Under the pieces are notes generated by a model that did no database searches, was not told where the DNA came from, and saw only the letters and a list, made by a program, of their open reading frames with translations. The position numbers and the translations under genes were made by a program. Shown here piece by piece: positions 5,278-11,412 of a stretch of DNA of 11,412 bases. The DNA comes from DATLBY01 sp035526665 (lineage in GTDB: Bacteria; Acidobacteriota; Terriglobia; Bryobacterales; Bryobacteraceae). Location of the stretch: NCBI GenBank assembly GCA_035526665.1, contig DATLBY010000020.1, positions 1 to 11,412 of the forward strand, written 5' to 3'. Each line of letters starts with the position of its first letter. Position 1 is the first letter of the stretch.

Positions 5278-8200
5278 TTAAAAGTCGATCCGGCCTCTGA
5301 ACTCAATCCGCCGTGCCTTGGCGCCTTCCACCAGGCTGCTGACCACGCCGACACTGCCGGGCGACGAGATATTCGCCGCCGGAGGAGCGAAATTCGGGTG
5401 GTTCAGAGCATTGGAAGCGGCTGCCGTCAGCGCGAAATTTATGCGCTCGGTTATCGCAAACGTCTTCGAGATTGAGACATTTTGCATGTTATAGCCAGGA
5501 CCTTCGAGGACATTTACGCCGGAGTTGCCGAAGTTCCCTGGCGACGGCAACTTGAAGCAGGAGGCATCAAACCAGTGGTTGACGTCCCGCTGGGCCGACG
5601 GAAGATTTCCGTTGCACACTCTATCCGGCAATCCTCCCGAGGTGTTGGTGTTTGAGGGGTCGGAGCCTGAGAAGGACGGGGTGAAGTAGTGGCCCGTCTC
5701 AAGGTATCCGATCCAGTACAGCTGCCAACCGCCGAATACGGCATTCACGACTCCAGGCGCGCTGGATAGGAACTTCTGTCCTTTGCCTACCGGAATCTGC
5801 CAGACAGCATTGAACACAGCGCGCTGCCGCGGCGTATACGGATCACGCGACCACAGGCGCCGACCATAAGGGTTTTCCAGGTTGAGAGTATTGTCGTAAT
5901 TAGAGGCCCAGGTCCAATGCGCATCGAAAGTGACCTGACCCGCCTTGCGCTGCACCTCAAACGTCAATGCATTGAACTTCTGTTCGCCATCGGAACGAAA
6001 GTAAGTAGCGTTTATAAATTCCGGATAAGGCCGCCGGCTCGCTGTGAAAGGAATCAGGCTGGGGGCCGGCTTATTGACTCCGATGGCGTAATTCATCCCG
6101 CGATTCCGCGAACCCACATAGGAAAGGCGCAGCCCGATGTCGTGAAATTGCTGTTCGATGGTGACATTGAACTGGTGAATCTTGCCGTTGTCCGGATTCA
6201 GCGGATAGCCGGTGACGCTTTGAGACGGAGGACGTGCACTGGCGATCGAAGAGGGAAACGGGTTTGGAAACGAGAATAGAGGAGCGCCGTTGGTGATGGC
6301 GTTCTGGTAAGTCTCGCTGATCTGAAACGGCCCGCCGCCTTGGATACGGGCATACCTTCCAAGTGTTTCAGTGAATATACCGTACCCGCCTCGTACCACC
6401 GTCCGGTCCGACAGCCGGTATGCGGCGCCGATCCGGGGCACGATGTTGGTCATTTTCGGATTGGGCTGCACCTCGCCGTTTTCAATCCGGATATTGGTAG
6501 GATATAGCGGCCGGACTGCGCTGCGCGCTGCAGAGGGAATCACGACAGTCCCTGTAGCGGGATCCCAGCGGTACATCAAGTTGTCCTCATATCGCGGCGA
6601 GCCGAAGCGATCCCAGCGTATTCCCAGGTCGAGCGTCAGGCGTGAGGTTGCCTTGAAGGAATCCGTGAGGAACACTCCCAGTTCGCTGTCGCGAATGGTT
6701 CGATTTGTAAGAGGATCCAGGCGCGTGCTCTGGAAGGGCAGTCCAAGGAGAAAGTCCGAGTAGCTGTAGCCGGAGAACGTGCCGTCGAAGCTGAAGGAGC
6801 CATACGTACCTTCCGGGATGTTGCCTTGAAAACGCGATTGGGGTTTGTATTCCCCGCCGATTTTCAAAACGTGGCGGCCGCGCGACCAGGTGAGAGTGTC
6901 AGCAAAACCCCAGTCGTGATCATCGAGACCCACGCCTCCCGGAGTGGTGAACAGGCTGGGGTAACCACTGATATCCATTCTTGGAAACCCCTGTGCGCTA
7001 TATTTACCCGCGTTCACTCCCTGGAGACCCAGCTGGGCTACAGCCGCGTCGCCCTTAAAAGGAGTCACACCGTAGAGAGGATCGCCGTCACTATACTTCT
7101 CCTTATACAGTCCCACGCGCACCGTGTTCACCACATTGGGAGAGAAGATGTGCGTATCCTCCACCACCCCGTGGATGTTCGACCGGACCCGTGTCCAGGC
7201 AAACTGGGGGAAGTTGCGGGGCAGGACATAAAGGCCGCGATTTTCAATCAGGCGTCCCATGATCCGGTTGTTCGCCGTCAGATGGTAATCCAGGCGCTGG
7301 GTGAAATCCTGGCGCAGCGAGTAATCCGTCGGGAAGGGGAAGACGAAACCGTAGTTATTGCTGAGGCTGCCGGGCGCGCCGCGATTGGGCCCGGGCAGAT
7401 AAGTCTCATTTACTTTCTGAGCCACGGAACTGATCCGGTTTGCGGGAATCATGTTGCCCGGGAAGGGAACACCGGTCAGCGGATCCTTGACTGTAACCGG
7501 GGATGCCAGGGTCAGCAATTGAGAAAAGTCGCCAGAACGCATTCGATCCGTAGGAACGCTTCGGAGGTAGAACTGCTTGCTGGGAACTTTGAGAATGTTT
7601 GCGGACGCGTAGAAAAACAGCTTGTTCTTAATGACGGGTCCAGATACCCCGATGCTGCTGGTGTGAATCAGCGTCTTGGCTTTCGTCGTCTCGAAGAAGT
7701 CGCGAGCGCCGAGGGCCGAATTTTGGTGCCAGTAGAGAGCTCGCCCGTGGAACTGGTTGGAGCCGGACTTGGTGACCATGTTCATGTATCCGACGCGGGC
7801 GAACTCGGCGGTGTTATTCACTGCTACGATCGTCACCTCGTCTACATCCAAAATATCGTTCAGCTGATTCACCGCATTGTCGTTGGTGTGGCCGTCCTGA
7901 CCTTCCTGGATCTGCTTGGAATTCTGCCCGGCCCACTGCGAGCTCCACACGCCGTTGGTCTGGTTAACCAGGGGCGCAGTGGTAATGATGAGGCTGGGGT
8001 CCAGGGTTGCTTCGGCGCCCACCCAGGGTACATCCGGATATTTACTACCTGAAATGGTGCTTTGCAGTTTGGAGGAGTCCGTTGAGATCACAGCCGCCCC
8101 GGCCTTGACCGCTATCTCAGTGCTCGCGGACCCGAGCTCCATGGCCACGTTTACGCGGCGTACCTGGTTGCCTTCCACAATGATGTTGTCCGCCACGAAT

Positions 8201-8454
8201 GTTTTGAACCCGGGTGCGGTGGCTACAAGGCGATAGGTAGAGGGACGAACATCCGGCGCCTCAAAATCGCCCGATCCGTTCGTGATAGTGGATCGCACCA
8301 GATTGGTTTCGACGTCGGTAATTTCGACTCGAATATTCGCCATGACGGCGCCCGCGGGATCGGACACCGTGCCTCTGATGGTAGAAAGAGTCAGTTGGGC
8401 CAGTGCGGATCCGGCCAGAAAACAAGCCATCACTACTAACCGAATTGTTGTCAT
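5278..8454 (-). CDS. Oar-like TonB-dependent outer-membrane receptor with carboxypeptidase-regulatory-like domain
   Basis: This complete 1058-residue protein starts with a Sec signal peptide (residues 1-20, cleavage likely at ALA/Q). A carboxypeptidase-regulatory-like beta-sandwich follows (about 25-105: STIRGTVSDPAGAVMANIRVEI and STYRLVATAPGFKTF). A plug-like domain (about 115-240) ends in the recurring MVTKSGSNQFHG segment, and a large beta-barrel follows. Barrel landmarks include YSDFLLGLPFQ, LTLDLGIRWDRFG, NIVPRIGAAYR, LRLSYVGSRNRG and a terminal strand ending IEFRGRIDF, with the C-terminal Phe expected of outer-membrane proteins. Solibacter-type acidobacteria carry many such proteins, thought to import or bind large or poorly soluble substrates; the ligand is unknown. 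The ATG has an excellent GGAGG site 6 bases upstream. It lies 143 bases downstream of a ceramidase-like gene on the same strand, with a candidate promoter between, so its expression may be partly independent. Confidence 0.92.
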   Translation of the reverse strand: MTTIRLVVMACFLAGSALAQLTLSTIRGTVSDPAGAVMANIRVEITDVETNLVRSTITNGSGDFEAPDVRPSTYRLVATAPGFKTFVADNIIVEGNQVRRVNVAMELGSASTEIAVKAGAAVISTDSSKLQSTISGSKYPDVPWVGAEATLDPSLIITTAPLVNQTNGVWSSQWAGQNSKQIQEGQDGHTNDNAVNQLNDILDVDEVTIVAVNNTAEFARVGYMNMVTKSGSNQFHGRALYWHQNSALGARDFFETTKAKTLIHTSSIGVSGPVIKNKLFFYASANILKVPSKQFYLRSVPTDRMRSGDFSQLLTLASPVTVKDPLTGVPFPGNMIPANRISSVAQKVNETYLPGPNRGAPGSLSNNYGFVFPFPTDYSLRQDFTQRLDYHLTANNRIMGRLIENRGLYVLPRNFPQFAWTRVRSNIHGVVEDTHIFSPNVVNTVRVGLYKEKYSDGDPLYGVTPFKGDAAVAQLGLQGVNAGKYSAQGFPRMDISGYPSLFTTPGGVGLDDHDWGFADTLTWSRGRHVLKIGGEYKPQSRFQGNIPEGTYGSFSFDGTFSGYSYSDFLLGLPFQSTRLDPLTNRTIRDSELGVFLTDSFKATSRLTLDLGIRWDRFGSPRYEDNLMYRWDPATGTVVIPSAARSAVRPLYPTNIRIENGEVQPNPKMTNIVPRIGAAYRLSDRTVVRGGYGIFTETLGRYARIQGGGPFQISETYQNAITNGAPLFSFPNPFPSSIASARPPSQSVTGYPLNPDNGKIHQFNVTIEQQFHDIGLRLSYVGSRNRGMNYAIGVNKPAPSLIPFTASRRPYPEFINATYFRSDGEQKFNALTFEVQRKAGQVTFDAHWTWASNYDNTLNLENPYGRRLWSRDPYTPRQRAVFNAVWQIPVGKGQKFLSSAPGVVNAVFGGWQLYWIGYLETGHYFTPSFSGSDPSNTNTSGGLPDRVCNGNLPSAQRDVNHWFDASCFKLPSPGNFGNSGVNVLEGPGYNMQNVSISKTFAITERINFALTAAASNALNHPNFAPPAANISSPGSVGVVSSLVEGAKARRIEFRGRIDF

Positions 8455-8460
8455 CGAATT

Positions 8461-8465
8461 CCTCC
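8461..8465 (-). promoter_or_regulatory. Strong ribosome binding site of the Oar-like receptor
   Basis: On the minus strand GGAGG, preceded by more G residues, lies 6 bases before the ATG at 8454. It is the strongest Shine-Dalgarno sequence in the window and suggests high translation of the receptor. Confidence 0.75.
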
Positions 8466-8501
8466 CCCCTGGTATTCGTACAAAATTGCTGGATTAGTGC
8501 A

Positions 8502-8531
8502 GGTTTACCACGGCCATGGTGCATAAGTCAA
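8502..8531 (-). promoter_or_regulatory. Candidate promoter of the Oar-like receptor
   Basis: Reading the minus strand, TTGACT (8531-8526, five of six bases of a consensus -35) is followed after 18 bases by TAAACC (8507-8502), a poor -10 match. The good -35 and its place just before the receptor gene support a promoter here; the true -10 is uncertain. Confidence 0.35.
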
Positions 8532-8549
8532 AAAACATGGACCGGGTCC
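8530..8549 (-). terminator. Possible weak terminator after the ceramidase-like gene
   Basis: On the minus strand, GGACCCGGTCC (8549-8539) is an inverted repeat that can form at most a 4-bp stem with a 3-base loop. Three bases later comes a run of six T (8535-8530). The stem is short for an intrinsic terminator, so partial read-through into the receptor gene is likely. The T-run merges with the TTGACT -35 candidate. Confidence 0.3.
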
Positions 8550-8597
8550 GGCAATCGCTCGCGCGCGCACGGCCTAGCTGCATTGACAAGAATGCGT

Positions 8598-9875
8598 TTA
8601 TCTCCGAAGCCCTTGGATGTACGTTATCACGCTTTGCAGCAGATCACGCTCGGCCTCGTTGGTGAACAAAGACGTTTTTGGCTCATAACCGCCCTCGGCG
8701 AATGCGTCGCTTGTCGGCAGGTAACCCAGCCAGCCGTTCGTATAACCGAAATAAAAGGTGTTCCGGAACGGGGATTGATTTCTTACCGCGATCGCTATCT
8801 CACAAAACAACTCCAGCGGAGCCGCCCAGATGAGCGTGTCGTTGATTCTGAGAAATCGCACAGGGAGTCGGACGGCACTCGCGCCGTTTGACCCGGAGCG
8901 TTCGTAAGACGCCAACTCGGGCGGAAATTCAAGCCCATCTTTACGCCTGGTTTCCGTAATCAGTTCATCGGCTGACAGCGTAACGTCTGTAACCGGCGGC
9001 CCCAGGGAGTTGAGTGCGGCCAGAATGCGATCGCCCAACAGAACGTTGAATTGGGATAAATGAGCAGAACGGGGGTCGGGGTAGACAGAATAGATCGGCG
9101 CCAGGTTACCGGCGGCTCCGTTCACATAGACGACCGGCGCGCTGATTTTCTGCTGGACGTACGCCGACACGGTACCCGGCCCGTCGCCACTGACCAGGAG
9201 ATTCGCGCCGCTCATCACGGTGCCATGCATGGCATAGTTCACAATCGCGGCAATGAGGCGGCCATCCGTCCGCTCGAGCCGAATCACGCCAATCTGCCGG
9301 TCCGCGGGACCGTCCGGATTCAGGCCAAGTGAAACCCGCCCGTCCACATCCTTGGCGCGCCGGTTGATATTTGCCATCGACATTCCTGTTCCTATGGCGA
9401 TGCGGGCGGGCTCCAGTTTGGACTTTGCACTTTTAACCGCGTCTACCAGGCTGTTGGTTACCCGATTCGCGTACTCCCGGTTCCACTCGTGATCAGACCG
9501 GCCGAGCAACGTCTTGTAAAAACCCGGCGCACCCACTTCCGGCGCGGCATGGGAGTGAGTAACACTCCACCAGATATTCTTACGTTCTATGCCAAGGTCT
9601 TTTTTGAGGGTAGCCGCGACGTCATCGTATACGCCGGGGGAAAACAGGCAAAGATCGCTGGATACGAGATAAAACTGCGTGCGGCCGTCATCCAGGGCGA
9701 CAATGCGGTGATAAATCTTGTCGTGAACGCCGGTGGACTGCCGCGGTCCATAGCCCATTAACCACTGCGGTGTGTCCGGCGTGATATCGACCTCGACAGC
9801 GGCGGCGCGGAAAGTAGCGCCGAGTCCGAGGCCCGCAAACACCAGGAAAAGAGCCGGCAGCGATAAATACTTCAT
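8598..9875 (-). CDS. Secreted neutral/alkaline ceramidase-like metallohydrolase
   Basis: The 425-residue protein corresponds to the N-terminal catalytic domain of neutral/alkaline non-lysosomal ceramidases. A signal peptide occupies about residues 1-20. Zinc-site motifs are visible: THSHAAPE (106-113) and NYAMHGT (213-219), with PLELFCEI (353-360) placing Glu355 where the ceramidase zinc-binding glutamate occurs, and TNGWLGYLPT (379-388) near the last ligand region. In characterised bacterial ceramidases a GDVSPN motif carries the nucleophilic serine; the matching segment here is NGAAGNLAPIY (252-262), with no serine. The protein also lacks the C-terminal domain of the roughly 650-residue true enzymes. 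It probably hydrolyses an amide or ester in the periplasm or outside the cell; ceramide is uncertain. I chose ATG 9875 over GTG 9893 because AGAGGA lies 9 bases upstream and the signal peptide starts cleanly. It is 19 bases after the upstream receptor stop, suggesting one transcript. Confidence 0.88.
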   Translation of the reverse strand: MKYLSLPALFLVFAGLGLGATFRAAAVEVDITPDTPQWLMGYGPRQSTGVHDKIYHRIVALDDGRTQFYLVSSDLCLFSPGVYDDVAATLKKDLGIERKNIWWSVTHSHAAPEVGAPGFYKTLLGRSDHEWNREYANRVTNSLVDAVKSAKSKLEPARIAIGTGMSMANINRRAKDVDGRVSLGLNPDGPADRQIGVIRLERTDGRLIAAIVNYAMHGTVMSGANLLVSGDGPGTVSAYVQQKISAPVVYVNGAAGNLAPIYSVYPDPRSAHLSQFNVLLGDRILAALNSLGPPVTDVTLSADELITETRRKDGLEFPPELASYERSGSNGASAVRLPVRFLRINDTLIWAAPLELFCEIAIAVRNQSPFRNTFYFGYTNGWLGYLPTSDAFAEGGYEPKTSLFTNEAERDLLQSVITYIQGLRR

Positions 9876-9894
9876 ATCAGTTCGTCCTCTCACG

Positions 9895-11412
9895 TCAGAA
9901 TATAAGTTTCAAAGCAAACTGGATGTCGCGCGGTTCGCCCGCCGACAGGACCTGCCCGACGGTGGGAGACTGAATGTTCGCGGTAGGCAAGCCAAATGCA
10001 GGCGTATTGGTCAAGTTAAAGAATTCCGACCGAAATTGGAGCACCAGCGGCTCCCGGATGCGGAAATTCCGAACCGCGATGAAATCCCAGTTCCGGAATC
10101 CGCGGCCATACAGGATGTTTCGCCCGCTGTTGCCGAACGTGTACTGAGCCGGGACACGGAAGGCCTGGGGATCAAAGTCGCGCGCCAGAGTACGAGATTC
10201 CACCGTGCCGCTGGCAATGCGGTTGGGCCGCAAACTCGTGCCGGTGTTGGCCGAATCCGTGGAGATGGTGGGCGAGAATGGCAATCCGGATTGTACGGTG
10301 ACGATACTGCCCAGCTCCCAATCCCGGACCATATAGCCAACCGGACCGTGCCAGCTCTTTCCGAAGGGCAGTGAGTAGTTCACACTGTTTACCCAGCGAT
10401 GCCTCACATCGAAATCGGAAGCGCCCTTTTCTCCATTGTTATTGTTTGGATCCTGTGAGGAATAGCCCTGGACATCGGCACTCAGGTTATCCAGAGACTT
10501 CGCAAAGGCGTAAGAGCTCAGAAGCGTCAGTCCATGCCAGGCGCGAACCTCCACTTTCGTCTGCAGCGCATTGTAGGTAGAGTATCCGCCGTTCTCGACG
10601 TAGCTACCGGCTGCAAAACGGGTCCATAGCCGGCGGTCCTGAATGTTGCCCGGGCCGGGAAGGGGGACATTGACCGGCCGTGAAAACTCGAGCTTGGTAC
10701 CTTTGCTGCCGACGTAGGATGCTTCGAGGGAGAGAAAATCCCTGACTGACTTCTGGAGTGTGACGTTCCACTGTTGAAAATAGGGATCCCGCATATTCGG
10801 ATCGATCTGGAAGAACGAAAGCGGAACCAGGTTCAGGCCCTGGGAGACCGGAGCAAACATGTTGGCCAGAGTTTTCGTGGGAACAGGCTGCGTGTTGAAG
10901 TTGTTCAGCTCGTCTGCCAGAAAGGGCGCGTTCACGATGCCTGTGCTCTCCTGGCGATTACCCTGTATCAAACCGTAGAAGATGCCGTAGCCAAGGCGCA
11001 AAACCAGATCGTTCCGAATGCGCCAGGCCGCACCCAGGCGCGGTGCGAAGTTATTTTTGTCCAGATAGCGAAGAGAAGGGCCGAGTCCCACCTTGCTGGA
11101 AGGCACGATGACATCGGCGAACAGGGGGTATAGAAATTGCCCTACCTGCTGGCCCTTGTAGTTGATATTCCCGTTGCCGTCACTGGCGACGACGATGCGC
11201 TTCAGGACCGGATCCGTGGAGGCCATCTGATTGTGGAGCACGACGGGCGGATGGTTCAACTCGTAGCGCAGCCCTAGATTTAACGTCAGATTGGGAGTGA
11301 TCTTCCAATCGTCCTGCACGAAGAAATGCTCGTTGCGCAGGGGTGCGATGCCAAAGGCATTCCTGGGAAAGGTGCGGCGGCCCTGGAATGGAATACCCAG
11401 CAGAAAGTCAGC
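9895..11412 (-). CDS. Oar-like TonB-dependent receptor, C-terminal part (start beyond the window)
   Basis: The frame is open to the right edge, giving 505 visible residues; a GTG at 11319 is an internal valine, since conserved sequence continues upstream (ADFLLGIPFQ at the edge). The visible part is beta-barrel only. HFFVQDDWKITPNLTLNLGLRYE (around residues 29-51) is a near-universal block in acidobacterial Oar-like receptors. Other landmarks are NFAPRLGAAWR, SLEASYVGSKG, DFDVRHRWVNSVNYSLPFGK and the closing IQFALKLIF with a terminal Phe. The same blocks occur in order in the complete receptor at 5278-8454, though the two are clearly diverged paralogues rather than a recent duplication. The missing N-terminal half should carry the signal peptide, carboxypeptidase-regulatory-like domain and plug. 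The ceramidase-like gene starts 19 bases after its stop, so they are probably co-transcribed. Confidence 0.92.
   Translation of the reverse strand, partial: ADFLLGIPFQGRRTFPRNAFGIAPLRNEHFFVQDDWKITPNLTLNLGLRYELNHPPVVLHNQMASTDPVLKRIVVASDGNGNINYKGQQVGQFLYPLFADVIVPSSKVGLGPSLRYLDKNNFAPRLGAAWRIRNDLVLRLGYGIFYGLIQGNRQESTGIVNAPFLADELNNFNTQPVPTKTLANMFAPVSQGLNLVPLSFFQIDPNMRDPYFQQWNVTLQKSVRDFLSLEASYVGSKGTKLEFSRPVNVPLPGPGNIQDRRLWTRFAAGSYVENGGYSTYNALQTKVEVRAWHGLTLLSSYAFAKSLDNLSADVQGYSSQDPNNNNGEKGASDFDVRHRWVNSVNYSLPFGKSWHGPVGYMVRDWELGSIVTVQSGLPFSPTISTDSANTGTSLRPNRIASGTVESRTLARDFDPQAFRVPAQYTFGNSGRNILYGRGFRNWDFIAVRNFRIREPLVLQFRSEFFNLTNTPAFGLPTANIQSPTVGQVLSAGEPRDIQFALKLIF

Noticed and set aside
6826..8052. A 408-codon open frame on the plus strand
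   Set aside because: It lies wholly inside and antisense to the Oar-like receptor gene, whose protein has clear family motifs throughout. The plus-strand translation is compositionally odd and shows no recognisable domain; it is a high-GC shadow frame.
8560..8570. Alternating CG tract as a possible Z-DNA or regulatory element
   Set aside because: Only 11 bases alternate purine and pyrimidine, which is unremarkable in GC-rich intergenic DNA.
9772..10374. A 200-codon open frame on the plus strand
   Set aside because: It is antisense to the ceramidase-like and receptor genes, crosses their boundary, and has no recognisable domain.
5278..11412. Recent tandem duplication of the two receptors
   Set aside because: They share the family's block order, but visible blocks such as DFLLGLPFQ/DFLLGIPFQ sit in otherwise different sequence, so they are old paralogues, not a recent duplication.

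Overview
The window looks like a chromosomal segment from a member of the Acidobacteriota, probably the Solibacter/Bryobacter group. This is inferred from family content (two very large Oar-like outer-membrane receptors with an N-terminal carboxypeptidase-regulatory-like domain, a ceramidase-like secreted hydrolase, and a Gfo/Idh/MocA plus sugar-isomerase pair) and from moderately high GC. No rRNA or other taxonomic marker is present, so the assignment is tentative. I see no CRISPR array, transposase, integrase, phage gene, tRNA or rRNA.

Left half, all on the plus strand. The window opens inside a gene for a Tyr/Pro/Gln-rich protein ending in a glycine zipper (to 410), closed by a textbook Rho-independent terminator. 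Next come a small class I SAM-dependent methyltransferase (483-1016), an unrecognised 205-residue protein (1141-1758), and a translationally coupled pair: a Gfo/Idh/MocA oxidoreductase (1794-2810) and a xylose-isomerase-like TIM-barrel isomerase/epimerase (2807-3634). A DUF1697 protein (3738-4280) follows, then a Phd/YefM-type antitoxin and a VapC-like PIN-domain toxin (4496-5190) with an ATGA overlap.

Right half, all on the minus strand and convergent with the left half. In transcription order it holds the C-terminal part of one Oar-like receptor (entering from beyond the right edge, stop at 9895), a secreted ceramidase-like metallohydrolase only 19 bases downstream (9875-8598), and, after a 143-base gap with its own probable promoter, a complete 1058-residue Oar-like receptor (8454-5278). 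This arrangement suggests a surface module: an exported hydrolase acting on an amide- or lipid-type substrate, with outer-membrane receptors nearby. The substrate cannot be read from sequence.

Nothing in the window is clearly a new system. The points most worth following up are the receptor-hydrolase-receptor cluster with an apparently serine-less ceramidase-like active site, the unrecognised 205-residue protein, and two genes whose -10-like boxes sit exactly 7 nt before the ATG with no ribosome binding site, which suggests leaderless transcripts. No gene-free stretch exceeds 300 bases; the longest is 4281-4495 (215 bases).
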